Shown here: positions 16,611-27,948 of the stretch, piece after piece
Position numbering within the stretch: the stretch's first letter is position 1
Layout: each line of letters opens with the position of its first letter
Assembly (NCBI GenBank): GCA_017961175.1
Contig: JAGCXV010000026.1
Span: 1 to 46,213, forward strand
Reading direction: 5' to 3'
DNA length: 46,213 bases
Source of the DNA: Bacteroidales bacterium
Lineage (GTDB): Bacteria > Bacteroidota > Bacteroidia > Bacteroidales > UBA932
Program-made: the position numbers and the translations under genes
The notes under the pieces: model-generated
Told to the model about the DNA's origin: nothing
Seen by the model: only the letters and a program-made list of their open reading frames with translations
Databases searched by the model: none

Positions 16611-17486
16611 TTATTTAAGAAGGTCTGCCGCAGCAGGTGAAAGAAGTCCTTCCATCTTGTCGTAAGGAATTGAGAAGCCTGGCATTCCGGCTGCGTATGC
16701 CGCAATCTCGTACTGCTGGTAGAGGAAGTCTACGCCACCGCTGGTAAACCAAGGACCGTATTTCGGAAGGGTGAGGAGGTATTCCTTCAGGCTTCCGTCA
16801 GTATATTCTCCGAGAACTTCTTCCTTGTCTGCATTGAAGTATTCGCACAGGCCGTCGAATACCATAGGGATGAGTTTTTGCTCGGCTTCATAATTGTGAG
16901 AAACAATGTCGTTACCGAACATTCTTCCGTCTTCCTTGCGGAATGTTGCGCCATAGCAGGTGTGGTATCCGTGGGCGCCACCGGTGTATTCTTCGACGAC
17001 GAAAAGCCAGGTGACACATTTAGGATTCTCGAAAATTTTGCTGGCGGAAATGTCCACATCCCTCCAGCCGTTGAAAATAGGAGGATCGATGGTTTCCTCA
17101 AGAGCTTTCTTGAGTTCGTTTCCATAATAGTCTGCCATGGCCTGACTGTTATTCAGATCCCCTTCAAAATACATCGGGCCCTGGGAATTGTTGGCGGAAA
17201 TCTGCTCGCTTACCCATTCCCTGACTCTGCGGGCCAGGATGGAATTGCCTTCAGGAAGATCCAGGTCGAGGCTAACTACAATGTGAACGGAATCGTCATC
17301 GTTCTTGTATTCGGAATCTGCAGGAGGAAGAGGTGCAAGCCTGTTGTCTACATAAGAATACGTGTACTTCTTGACGGTAACGCTGTCTCCCGGTTTCAGG
17401 ATAGTTGGTCCGCCTGCGTTATCCTTGCAGGAAAAAAGTGCAAGGGAAAGCAGAACGGTTGCTGCGGCAAGGATGATTCTTTTCAT
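16611..17486 (-). CDS. RsiV-like (DUF3298) lipoprotein, copy 1
   Basis: 291 residues, lipobox LFSC (Cys20). It shares with its neighbour the block 'YTGGAHGYHTCYGATFRKEDGRMF' (in parts) and the C-terminal 'YEIAAYAAGMPGFSIPY', so the two arose by duplication. No sigma factor is adjacent, and no membrane helix beyond the signal is seen, so it is not a classic anti-sigma factor. It follows the esterase gene by 15 bp and is probably in the same operon. Confidence 0.75.
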   Translation of the reverse strand: MKRIILAAATVLLSLALFSCKDNAGGPTILKPGDSVTVKKYTYSYVDNRLAPLPPADSEYKNDDDSVHIVVSLDLDLPEGNSILARRVREWVSEQISANNSQGPMYFEGDLNNSQAMADYYGNELKKALEETIDPPIFNGWRDVDISASKIFENPKCVTWLFVVEEYTGGAHGYHTCYGATFRKEDGRMFGNDIVSHNYEAEQKLIPMVFDGLCEYFNADKEEVLGEYTDGSLKEYLLTLPKYGPWFTSGGVDFLYQQYEIAAYAAGMPGFSIPYDKMEGLLSPAAADLLK

Positions 17487-17501
17487 GTTATATGGTTTTA
17501 A

Positions 17502-20543
<3,042 letters not shown>

Positions 20544-20547
<4 letters not shown>

Positions 20548-22100
20548 CGTGATAATTTAATTTTTGTCTTTTTCTTCAGGAATACCAGGAAGACTCCCAG
20601 TAGTACAGTGTTGAATGCGAGTTTGGCTATAAGCATTCCGGTGTTCTGCAAATCTGCGGTCTTGCCTGAAATCTTCTCCAGGGCCAACTGTCCTCCCACG
20701 GCGATAAAGTACAGGGCAACTCCCACGGCAATGTAGGAGATAATCTGTTTCCACCGGTAAGGGATAGGGTAGTATTTCTGCCCGAGATATGCGCTAAGCA
20801 GCAGCATTGCCAGGCAGCTTGCCAGGTGAACCCATACGGAAGCCCAGTAGGAGAACATCGGCATGAAAATCAAGTTGCCCACAATGGTCACTCCCAATCC
20901 CAGAAGTGTGATGACAATGGCGTATTTTGTCTGGCCGCTGAGCTTGTACCACATAGATACGTTGAACAGCATTCCCAGTATCATATATGCAATCAGCATG
21001 ATTGGCACGGTTCCCAGGGCGCTTCGGAAATCCTTTCCGAGTATCAGTCCGATGATGTCCATATAGAAGACAATGCCCAGGAATATCAGCATGCAGAATG
21101 CCACGAAGTATTCCATTACCTTGGCGTACAGCTCGTTTGATCCCTTCTCCTTATATCTCGAGAAGAAGAACGGCTCCGCGGCGTAGCGGAACATCTGTAT
21201 GAAGAGGTTCATTATCACGGCCAGCTTGATGGCAGCCTGATAGACTCCGAGGTCCGCCTTCCAGCCGTCTCCGGTTATGCCGTCTTCAACCAGGAAGCGG
21301 AACAGGAACCTGTCCGCACTTTCGTTGATGATTCCCGGAAGGTTTGCTATCATCAGCGGCAGGGAATAAATCATCATCTTCTTCCACAGGGCCCCGTCGA
21401 ACTTGAAACGTATTTTCAGAAGGTCCGGTATGAAAAGCAGGAAGCAGAGAACGCAGCTAAGGAACACCGCGAAGATTATGTATGAAAAGTGGATCTGCTC
21501 AGGAATGAAGGCCGTAAGGAAATTGCCGGGATGGGAAGCCATGAACTTTGGCACCGCAAAGAAAAGCAGCAGGTTGAATCCCAGCTCGCTGACAATCTTG
21601 ATGGATTTGAAAAGGGCGAACTTGAGAGCTTTCTGCTGGTACCTCAGCCTTGCAAACAAAATGGCCGTTATGGCATCCAGGGCCAGGATTCCTCCCACAT
21701 AGATTATCATTTTGGAATAGCCCTCGTAACCCATCGCGGAGGAAATGTTTCCGCTGAAAAGCCAGCAGGCCGCAAAGAAGAATATGGCAAGTGTGGTTAC
21801 GGTGGAAAGGGCTGTGGAAAATACAGTGTGGTGATGCAGGGATTCCGCTCCGCTGTCCGTGCCGTCTTCCGATGTGGTACCCCTTGAGGCAAATTTGAAG
21901 CATCCCGTCTCCAGGCCCAGCACCAGAACAACCTGGAATACGGCTATGTAACTCATAATCTCCGCATACGAGCCGTATCCGTCTGTTGTAAGGATCCTCG
22001 TGTAAATCGGCACGAAGAAGAAGTTTATGATTCTGGCCAGTATTGTGCTAAGCCCGTATATGGCGGTTTCGCCCGCAAGTTTTTTCAGAGGATTTGCCAT
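20544..22100 (-). CDS. Lipid-linked oligosaccharide flippase (Wzx/PST family)
   Basis: 518 residues from [16 protein letters not shown]. Multi-spanning protein with 12-14 hydrophobic helices and the N-terminal '[20 protein letters not shown]' read as start of the MOP-superfamily flippase domain. It would move undecaprenyl-linked glycans across the inner membrane. In Bacteroides a gene of this kind commonly sits next to dut, and that order is kept here. Start at 22100, 1 bp after the patatin stop; the end overlaps the fusion gene by 4 bp. Confidence 0.85.
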
Positions 22101-22101
22101 A

Positions 22102-24480
22102 TCAGTCTTCCATAGATTTCTTGTTGAACAGCAGCAGTCCAATGTTTATCTGAGGATACCATTTGTATTCTCCGTGGCTGTAATATGTTGTGGACAGGGA
22201 GATCGGACCGATAGGGCTCTGCCATACCAGGGCGGCGTTAGCAATCCAGTGTCCCCTCGGCATCTTTTCCGAGTAGGTGAAGCCCCAGCCGTCAGCATTT
22301 TTTGTTATGTGCCTGTAAGGCTGGAAATATGCTCCGGTGGTGTGCAGGTAAAACTTGTCCATGAACCTGATGACAGGATGAAGGGCCACGGCTCCGAAGG
22401 TGTTGGCCCTGTAACCCTCCATAAGCAAGGTGGTGGCGTGCGGAACCGGCTGGTAGGCAGGCATTGCCATAAGGTCTGAATAATAGTTTGCAAACTTTCC
22501 CTTCTGGCTTACGACCATATCCAGGGATGCTCCTATTGAGAAATTCTTGTCTGCCCTGAGATACCGTTCCCCACTTATCCTCAGCGACGGGATATTGTGC
22601 TTTTTGCCCTTTACCGCGATAGCCGTATGGTTGGTGGATCCTGGTGAATATTCTTCAACCACGTAGGTGAATCTCGGCCTTACGCTCCAGAATACTCCTG
22701 CAGTAGGATAGAGCGAATAGTCGAGGGTGTTCTTTTTCAGGACCACCTTGGCGGAAACGAAGAACGCGCTTCCCTTGTCCGGAGTGTCAGAAGACAGATA
22801 CTCCTCAGTAAGATAGAAACTCTGGTAGGCCCGTCCTATATCCACTCCTGCCTGGGCAATGGAGTTCTTTCTCAGCGACAGCGGGGTTGCCATTCCTAGC
22901 CTACCGAAGAATTCCTTGAACTGTATGTTCTGAGGCAGTTTGTTGGCCCTCAATATATTCTGGTTGCCGTTGTAGTAGTCGTACTGGTGCCCGATGAAGT
23001 CTGCATAGTAATAGGCCAGGGGTTTTACCCCGACATCGTGGCGGAACCTCACTGCCGCACCTCTGTAGTACTTGCCTAGATTGACGCTTCCCTTCAGTCT
23101 CCACGGATTCATTCCGGCGTGAATGTATTCCGCACCTAGAAATATCTGGTTGATGGAAGACGTGGAAATGTTACCGCCTACGCTCAGTTTGAGCGGGTGG
23201 GCCCTAGATGCCCTGAACCTAAGGGAAAAGAGAGAGTCCGCTTCTTTTCCTTCCGGATTGGCTTCGGTGCCGACAGAAGGGAAGAAGGTGTTTACCACTC
23301 CGCTCTGGATAACCCTGTAATATCCTTTACGTAGCTGGTCGAAGTCGAAATTTTCCCGGCGGTCTTCCCTGATAGTCCTGCGGATAAACCTTGCAGCCTG
23401 GGTAGGTATGGATCCGGTTACGGCGATGTCCTGGTGGAATCTGAGCGGCGGAAGCTTTTGCTTGAAGGCTTCCCTGCGCTTCTGGGCCAGTTCCTTAGGG
23501 AAAGACCTTCCGGCCCTGGCCTTGATCTGATCTATATGCTCCATCGTGAGCTCGTATCCCAGACGGACAATCTCATCGATCTTTTCGAATTCCAGCATTC
23601 CGTACTTTGAGTAGTCTCCCCTTAGCAGGATTCCCACATTATCGGGTATGTCGTAGTTGCTCTTGTCTATCATAAGGCCCAGAACCAGAGAAGCGGCGTT
23701 GTCCTCGTCCATGTTGTAGTTTCCCGGGGCGCACTGGGCTCCGATAATGAAGTCCGGCCTGTAAATCTCACCCATCTCCTTCCACGGGAAGTTGTTGTAA
23801 AGGCCTCCATCGTAGAGGAGGGTGCCGTCTTCATAAACAGGTTTGAAAACCAGCGGTATAGACATTGAAGCCCTGATTGCCGTGCTGAGGCTTCCGCTGC
23901 GCTCTATCCTGGCGGTGCGGTGATTCACGTCAGTGGAAATGCAGAAAAACGGTACCATCAGGTTGTCAAAGTTGTAGTCGGCCGCCTTGCCTGCCGGAGC
24001 AAACAGGTTTATCACGGCAAGGTCCATCGGATAGGAGGAAATCAGCGATGTCGGGATTGCCCACTGGAACCTTTTAAGGGTATCTCCCTCGATGTTCTTT
24101 ATGGATCCGAGGTTAATGTTTGCCATGGCCGCATCGGGAGGCCATTTGTAGAAATATGAAGCGTAAGGAATCTCCGCCTTACCCTTGCTCCAGGCGGCAA
24201 ACTCCGGCCTCTTGATGAGTTCCACCATTTCGTCGGGGCTGTAGCCGATGGCGTAAAGACCTCCGATGATTGCGCCGATGGATGTGCCGCAGATATAGTC
24301 TATCGGAACGCCGTTTTCCTCAAGAGCCTTGATTACTCCTATATGAGACAGGCCTTTGGCTCCGCCGCCGCTGAGGACCAGCCCCACTCCGCCCCTGCCG
24401 GGGCTTTGCAGAGTGTCCTGGGCAAAGGAAATTTCCACTGCCAGAACCAAAGCCAACAATATTGCAATCCGTTTTGCCAT
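22102..24480 (-). CDS. Patatin-like phospholipase with outer-membrane barrel
   Basis: 792 residues. A signal peptide (cut near SFAQ-D) is followed by a patatin domain with GGGAKG at 38-43, GTSIG at 65-69 (nucleophile Ser67) and DGG at 224-226 (catalytic Asp). A POTRA-like stretch comes next ('ITGSIPTQAARFIRRTI'-type region near 355-400), then a beta-barrel-rich C-terminus. The plan resembles type Vd patatin autotransporters of the PlpD group, which reside in the outer membrane. It heads the minus-strand envelope operon, with a -7 box only 7 nt upstream of the ATG. Confidence 0.88.
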   Translation of the reverse strand: MAKRIAILLALVLAVEISFAQDTLQSPGRGGVGLVLSGGGAKGLSHIGVIKALEENGVPIDYICGTSIGAIIGGLYAIGYSPDEMVELIKRPEFAAWSKGKAEIPYASYFYKWPPDAAMANINLGSIKNIEGDTLKRFQWAIPTSLISSYPMDLAVINLFAPAGKAADYNFDNLMVPFFCISTDVNHRTARIERSGSLSTAIRASMSIPLVFKPVYEDGTLLYDGGLYNNFPWKEMGEIYRPDFIIGAQCAPGNYNMDEDNAASLVLGLMIDKSNYDIPDNVGILLRGDYSKYGMLEFEKIDEIVRLGYELTMEHIDQIKARAGRSFPKELAQKRREAFKQKLPPLRFHQDIAVTGSIPTQAARFIRRTIREDRRENFDFDQLRKGYYRVIQSGVVNTFFPSVGTEANPEGKEADSLFSLRFRASRAHPLKLSVGGNISTSSINQIFLGAEYIHAGMNPWRLKGSVNLGKYYRGAAVRFRHDVGVKPLAYYYADFIGHQYDYYNGNQNILRANKLPQNIQFKEFFGRLGMATPLSLRKNSIAQAGVDIGRAYQSFYLTEEYLSSDTPDKGSAFFVSAKVVLKKNTLDYSLYPTAGVFWSVRPRFTYVVEEYSPGSTNHTAIAVKGKKHNIPSLRISGERYLRADKNFSIGASLDMVVSQKGKFANYYSDLMAMPAYQPVPHATTLLMEGYRANTFGAVALHPVIRFMDKFYLHTTGAYFQPYRHITKNADGWGFTYSEKMPRGHWIANAALVWQSPIGPISLSTTYYSHGEYKWYPQINIGLLLFNKKSMED

Positions 24481-24487
24481 TAATTGC

Positions 24488-24495
24488 CAAAGTTA
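24488..24495 (-). promoter_or_regulatory. -7 box of the patatin-flippase-dut/murF operon
   Basis: Minus-strand TAacTTTG ending 7 nt before the ATG at 24480, so a leaderless or near-leaderless mRNA is expected. Confidence 0.5.
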
Positions 24496-24500
24496 ATCAT

Positions 24501-24508
24501 TATATTTG
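24501..24508 (+). promoter_or_regulatory. -7 box of the cyclophilin gene
   Basis: TAtaTTTG, 42 nt upstream of the start at 24551, back to back with the divergent patatin promoter. Confidence 0.5.
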
Positions 24509-24550
24509 TAAACCGATAAAACAGAAGGCAAACAAATAACAACAAGCTAT

Positions 24551-25225
24551 ATGAAAAAGATTTTTATGATTGCATCTTTGTGCAGCTTCCTGTTTTTCTC
24601 CTGCAAGGGCGGGGAAAATACAGAGGAAAACGCTCAGCAGGGTACTGAGCAGCAGGCCGAGCCTGAACAGAAGCAGCCGGAACTGGCATTCAACCCTGAT
24701 TCTCTGGGAACAGAACCTCAGTTTGATATCGTGACCTCAATGGGCACCATCCGCATCAAGCTTTATGAGGATACTCCTAAGCACAAGAAGAACTTCATCC
24801 GTCTGGCTTCCCTCAAGTATTACGACGGAATTCTCTTCCACCGCGTAATCCCGGGATTCATGATCCAGACTGGAGACCATTTCACTAAGGATAACCCTGA
24901 CCGTCCGGATGTATTCGGAACCGGAGGCCCTGGATACACCATCCCTGCGGAGATCCTTCCTGACCACAAGCACAAGAAAGGCGCCCTGGCGGCAGCCCGC
25001 AAGGGAGACCGTGCAAATCCTGAGAAGGCTTCTTCCGGCAGCCAGTTCTACATTGTGCAGGATGCAAGGGCCTGCGCCCAGCTGGATGGAGAGTATACTG
25101 TATTCGGAGAGACCGTAAGCGGCCTGGATGTGGTTGACAAGATCGCATCGGTGAAGACCGGAGCCAGGAAACAGGACCTTCCGAACACCGATATTAAAAT
25201 AATCTCGATCCTTCCTGTAAAATAA
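24551..25225 (+). CDS. Cyclophilin-type peptidyl-prolyl isomerase lipoprotein
   Basis: 224 residues. Lipoprotein signal with lipobox FFSC (Cys18), a Glu/Gln-rich spacer (about 20-50), then a cyclophilin domain: 'YDGILFHRVIPGFMIQTGD' with the catalytic Arg, 'GALAAARKGD', 'SSGSQFYIVQD' and 'YTVFGETVSGLDVVD'. It would speed proline isomerisation in envelope proteins. It is alone on the plus strand and is followed by a 305-bp gap that holds regulatory elements. Confidence 0.92.
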   Translation: MKKIFMIASLCSFLFFSCKGGENTEENAQQGTEQQAEPEQKQPELAFNPDSLGTEPQFDIVTSMGTIRIKLYEDTPKHKKNFIRLASLKYYDGILFHRVIPGFMIQTGDHFTKDNPDRPDVFGTGGPGYTIPAEILPDHKHKKGALAAARKGDRANPEKASSGSQFYIVQDARACAQLDGEYTVFGETVSGLDVVDKIASVKTGARKQDLPNTDIKIISILPVK

Positions 25226-25318
25226 GAATCGCTGAGCTAAAATTATTCTATTGAAAATCAATCACTTGATTAAAAATTGCAAAATTTTTCAAAAAATTTT
25301 CTCCCCGATGCAAATTTG

Positions 25319-25334
25319 TGGCACGGGCTTTGCA
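25319..25334 (+). promoter_or_regulatory. Sigma-54 (RpoN) promoter, -24/-12
   Basis: TGGCACG-GGCT-TTGCA. The -24 GG (25320-25321) and -12 GC (25332-25333) are separated by 10 nt as required, and every consensus base of TGGCACGn4TTGCW matches. The predicted start of transcription is about 25345. It is the only clear sigma-54 site I found in the intergenic regions of the window. No upstream activator site could be assigned. Confidence 0.75.
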
Positions 25335-25344
25335 ATATCTAAAA

Positions 25345-25410
25345 GCGTAGTTTTTTCATAGGTTAATTTTTAGGTTTGAGAAATGGGTTGGCAATCTGCC
25401 AGCCCTTTTT
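25345..25410 (+). ncRNA. Candidate sigma-54-dependent small RNA
   Basis: About 66 nt, from the start predicted by the sigma-54 promoter to the end of the U-run of an intrinsic terminator. The 5' 40 nt are U-rich and look unpaired; the 3' end is the terminator stem. The transcript would end before the separate rpsP promoter, so it is not the rpsP leader. No convincing coding frame lies within it. Identity unknown. Confidence 0.5.
25385..25410 (+). terminator. Intrinsic terminator between the cyclophilin gene and rpsP
   Basis: Stem GGGTTGGCA (25385-25393) with TGCCAGCCC (25397-25405), 9 bp including one G-U, 3-nt loop, then TTTTT. It can end both the sigma-54 transcript and read-through from the cyclophilin gene 160 nt upstream. 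Confidence 0.8.
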
Positions 25411-25435
25411 CAATTTATGGTTACCCCGTCCAAAA

Positions 25436-25467
25436 TTTTGCAGTTTTGGGTAAAAGATATATCTTTG
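25436..25467 (+). promoter_or_regulatory. Primary promoter of rpsP-rimM (-33 and -7)
   Basis: TTTTG (25436-25440), 19-nt spacer, TAtcTTTG (25460-25467). Both boxes and the spacing fit the Bacteroidota housekeeping promoter. Confidence 0.7.
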
Positions 25468-25471
25468 CAAC

Positions 25472-25490
25472 CCTTTCTCGGGTAGAAAGG
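25472..25490 (+). promoter_or_regulatory. Stem-loop at the 5' end of the rpsP leader
   Basis: CCTTTCT (25472-25478) and AGAAAGG (25484-25490) form a 7-bp stem with a 5-nt loop at the expected 5' end of the rpsP mRNA. It could stabilise the message or bind a regulator; there is no T-run, so it is not a terminator. Confidence 0.4.
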
Positions 25491-25530
25491 ACAAGTAAAA
25501 TTTACTATTAACAATTAAAAACTCACAGTT

Positions 25531-26100
25531 ATGTCTGTAAAAATCCGTCTTTCACGTCACGGTAAGAAGAATTACGCATTCTTCCACATTTTGGCTACTG
25601 ATGTCAGAAGTCCGCGTGATAGCCGCTTTATTGAGCTTTTGGGATCTTATGACCCTAACACCAACCCGGCTACCATCGTTCTGAACGTAGACAGAGCAGT
25701 TTACTGGCTCCAGAATGGTGCCCAGCCAACCATCACCGCTAGAAGAATCCTCTCCTACAAGGGTGCGCTTCTCAAGAAGCACCTTGCCGAGGGAGTAAAG
25801 AAGGGTGCCCTTACCCAGGAACAGGCTGATGCCAAATTCAACGCTTGGGTATCTGAGAAAGAGGCTAAGGTTGAAAAGAAGAGGGAGAGCCTGAAGGTTT
25901 CCAAGGCCGACGCAAAGAAGGCCGCAGTTGAGGCCGAGAGCAAGGTAAACGCTGCACGCGCAGAGGAGCTTGCAAAGAAGAAGGCTGAGGCTGAGAAGGC
26001 TGCAGAAGAGGCTCGCAAGGCTGCCGAGGCAGAGGCTAAGGCCGCTGAGGATGCTGCCGAGGAGGCTGCTGCACCTGCAGAGGAAGCTAAGGCTGAGTAA
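25531..26100 (+). CDS. rpsP: 30S ribosomal protein S16 with C-terminal extension
   Basis: 189 residues. The first 80 or so are a normal S16 ('[20 protein letters not shown]', '[11 protein letters not shown]', 'ALLKKHL'). The remaining 100 residues are an Ala/Lys/Glu-rich, probably coiled-coil extension. Long S16 tails are common in Bacteroidota and absent from most other phyla. rimM starts 4 bp after the stop, as in the widespread rpsP-rimM pairing. Confidence 0.96.
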   Translation: MSVKIRLSRHGKKNYAFFHILATDVRSPRDSRFIELLGSYDPNTNPATIVLNVDRAVYWLQNGAQPTITARRILSYKGALLKKHLAEGVKKGALTQEQADAKFNAWVSEKEAKVEKKRESLKVSKADAKKAAVEAESKVNAARAEELAKKKAEAEKAAEEARKAAEAEAKAAEDAAEEAAAPAEEAKAE

Positions 26101-26104
26101 TCCC

Positions 26105-26617
26105 ATGGACCTTACATCCTGCGCACAGATAGCCAAGACTTATGGTAACAAGGGAGAAGTTCTCCTGAGAATTAAGTCTGACCGCTTTTCTGAAATGCTG
26201 GAAGGATGCCAGGAAAAGGGAAAAGAACTCGAGGAACCGGTGTTCATCTATTTTGACGGACTGCCGGTTCCTTTTTTTATTTCCTCCGCCACCCACAGGA
26301 ACGGCAACGCCTGGGTAGTGACTTTCTCCACAATCAGGGACAATGACCATGCAGAAGAGGTTGTAGGCAGAGACCTCTTCCTGGAAGTCAAAGACGAGGA
26401 CAGGTTCAGCGACCTGGACATTCTGGTCGGCTATACCGTTATCTCTGAAGAAGGAGTAAAGGCGGGTACAATTTCCAGGGTGATAGAATACCCTAACAAC
26501 ATCTGCCTGGAACTCGAGGAAAGCGAAACCCTCCTCCCGTTCCACGAAGACCTGGTCCTTTCCTTCGACCAGGAGAACAGAACCATCGTGATGACAATCC
26601 CTCAGGGACTCCTATAG
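26105..26617 (+). CDS. rimM: Ribosome maturation factor RimM
   Basis: 170 residues from MDLTSCAQIAK. N-terminal RimM beta-barrel ('IAKTYGNKGEVLLRI', 'EEPVFIYFDGLPVPFFI') and C-terminal PRC-barrel ('DLDILVGYTVISEEGVKAG'). It assists 16S rRNA processing and 30S head assembly with S19. trmD, often next in this operon in other bacteria, is absent; a TlpA-like gene follows after 3 bp. Confidence 0.92.
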   Translation: MDLTSCAQIAKTYGNKGEVLLRIKSDRFSEMLEGCQEKGKELEEPVFIYFDGLPVPFFISSATHRNGNAWVVTFSTIRDNDHAEEVVGRDLFLEVKDEDRFSDLDILVGYTVISEEGVKAGTISRVIEYPNNICLELEESETLLPFHEDLVLSFDQENRTIVMTIPQGLL

Positions 26618-26620
26618 AAT

Positions 26621-27775
26621 ATGAAAAGAATTGTATTGTTGATTGTTGCGCTGGCTGCAGTTGCCGGCGTTTCCTGCCGTAATGAGGCAGAGGGAACCTA
26701 TGTGATCAAAGGACAGGTATCTGACTCCCTGGCAAAAGTTCCGGGAGCCAAGGCTTTGCTTCTGAATGACGACAACACGACAGATACTTGTGCTGTCGTT
26801 GACGGAAAATTCGAGTTTTCCGGAAAGGCAGACAAACTGTCAAATGCCGTTGTATTCATTTCCACTCCGGAGAACCCGAATCCGGATTTCAGCGTAGCGG
26901 AAATAATGCCGCCATTTTTTGTACCTGTTATAAAGGAAGAGGGAATCACAGAGATTTTCATCGGCGATGAAGTCAAAGTAACAAGCGGAGAACTGTCCAA
27001 AAGGATCCTTGACTTTCAAAAGACGATGTGCGGTCTTCAGATAGAAATCAATAATAAACTGGATACCGATCCGGATGAGGAAACAGCGCTGAAATTCTTG
27101 GACAGCATTAACCGGCAGATGGTGGAAAAGTTTAAGGAATACTACGAAAACAACACGGACAATGCCATAGGACTTGGTGCTTTCAATATGTTGCTTTCAG
27201 ATCTGAGTGCAGATGAGATTACCCGGTACTGGGATATGGCATCAGATGAAATCAAGGCAGACAAGGATTTCAGAAGCACGCTGGAAATGTCTCTGTCCGA
27301 GAAGGGCCTGAAGCTGAATGAAGAAGGCAAGATCGTAGACAAGACCTCCGGCAATACTGCTGTCGGGAAAAAGTTCGTTGATTTTGAGGTAAAGACAATG
27401 GACGGAAAGACCGGCCGCATATCTGATTATCTGGGGAAGGGGGATTATGTGCTGATGGATTTCTGGGCTTACTGGTGCGGACCGTGCATCAACGAGATGA
27501 AGAATCTTGCAAGGATAAACTCTGAATATGCCGGCAAGAACTTCAAGATTATCAGCGTAAGCATTGAAGACGAGGTGGAGCAGACCCAAAGGGCAATCAA
27601 GGAAAACAACATGACCTGGACCCAGCTCAGTTCAGTGGACACGGCCCTGGACGATGACTATGGAATCATTGCCATACCGTATCTGATCCTGTTTTCTCCT
27701 GACGGAACCATCCTGGAAAAGAATGTCAGGGGCCAGGCTTTGGACGAGGCTCTTAAAAAGCATCTTGGATTATAA
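26621..27775 (+). CDS. TlpA-like thiol-disulfide oxidoreductase lipoprotein
   Basis: 384 residues. Lipobox GVSC (Cys19); an N-terminal DUF4369-type beta domain ('YVIKGQVSDSLAKVPGAKALL' in parts); a helical middle; and a C-terminal thioredoxin-fold AhpC/TSA-Redoxin domain with 'FWAYWCGPC' (Cys286 and Cys289). The pattern is typical of Bacteroidota envelope redox lipoproteins, which reduce disulfides in the periplasm. It follows rimM closely, so it shares the ribosomal promoter unless an internal one exists. Confidence 0.88.
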   Translation: MKRIVLLIVALAAVAGVSCRNEAEGTYVIKGQVSDSLAKVPGAKALLLNDDNTTDTCAVVDGKFEFSGKADKLSNAVVFISTPENPNPDFSVAEIMPPFFVPVIKEEGITEIFIGDEVKVTSGELSKRILDFQKTMCGLQIEINNKLDTDPDEETALKFLDSINRQMVEKFKEYYENNTDNAIGLGAFNMLLSDLSADEITRYWDMASDEIKADKDFRSTLEMSLSEKGLKLNEEGKIVDKTSGNTAVGKKFVDFEVKTMDGKTGRISDYLGKGDYVLMDFWAYWCGPCINEMKNLARINSEYAGKNFKIISVSIEDEVEQTQRAIKENNMTWTQLSSVDTALDDDYGIIAIPYLILFSPDGTILEKNVRGQALDEALKKHLGL

Positions 27776-27785
27776 TCTCTCGTTT

Positions 27786-27817
27786 TTTTGTTTTATTTCA
27801 TGGAATACTTACATTTG
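27786..27817 (+). promoter_or_regulatory. Promoter of the 27823-27948 small RNA
   Basis: TTTTG (27786-27790), 19-nt spacer, TAcaTTTG (27810-27817): the same spacing as at rpsP. Predicted start about 27823. No gene on the plus strand follows before the terminator. Confidence 0.7.
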
Positions 27818-27822
27818 CAGCG

Positions 27823-27948
27823 AGAAAGTAAAACGCGGTCCGGATGGGTTAAGGGTAGTGCAAAGTTCCCCGCCAGCTGTCCCTCGCTTTTTGAAGTAAA
27901 TCCACCGCGTATTCTTGGGGCAAAAAAGGGAGTTTAGCTCCCTTTTTT
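27823..27948 (+). ncRNA. Candidate structured small RNA, about 126 nt
   Basis: Bounded by its own promoter and terminator, with no coding frame. Nested pairings give a rod-like fold: AGAA (27823-27826) with TTCT (27912-27915); ACGCGGT (27833-27839) with ACCGCGT (27904-27910), continued past a 2-nt bulge by GGAT (27842-27845) with ATCC (27900-27903); and AGGG (27852-27855) with CCCT (27881-27884). Rod-like folds with inner bubbles recall 6S RNA, but I cannot identify it. A tie to the Bacteroidetes 6S-Flavo or Bacteroidales-1 motifs is possible. Confidence 0.6.
27922..27948 (+). terminator. Intrinsic terminator of the small RNA, shared with the XRE gene
   Basis: GGGAG (27928-27932) and CTCCC (27938-27942) flanked by A6 and T6, so it can act in both directions. 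The convergent XRE gene stop (27947) lies in the T-run. Confidence 0.8.

Noticed and set aside
15727-17486. Tandem RsiV-like genes as a sigma/anti-sigma pair
   Set aside because: Both proteins are paralogues of one another, each with a lipoprotein signal and no sigma-factor domain.
25383-25511. A 42-codon open frame (MGWQSASPF...) upstream of rpsP
   Set aside because: It runs through a strong terminator and then through both boxes of the rpsP promoter, so no single transcript would carry it, and it has no Shine-Dalgarno sequence or recognisable family.
27842-27890. Resemblance of the small RNA to the core of a cobalamin riboswitch (GTGCAAA ... GCTGTCCC)
   Set aside because: The B12 box is absent, the usual P5 hairpin does not form, and no plus-strand gene follows before the terminator.
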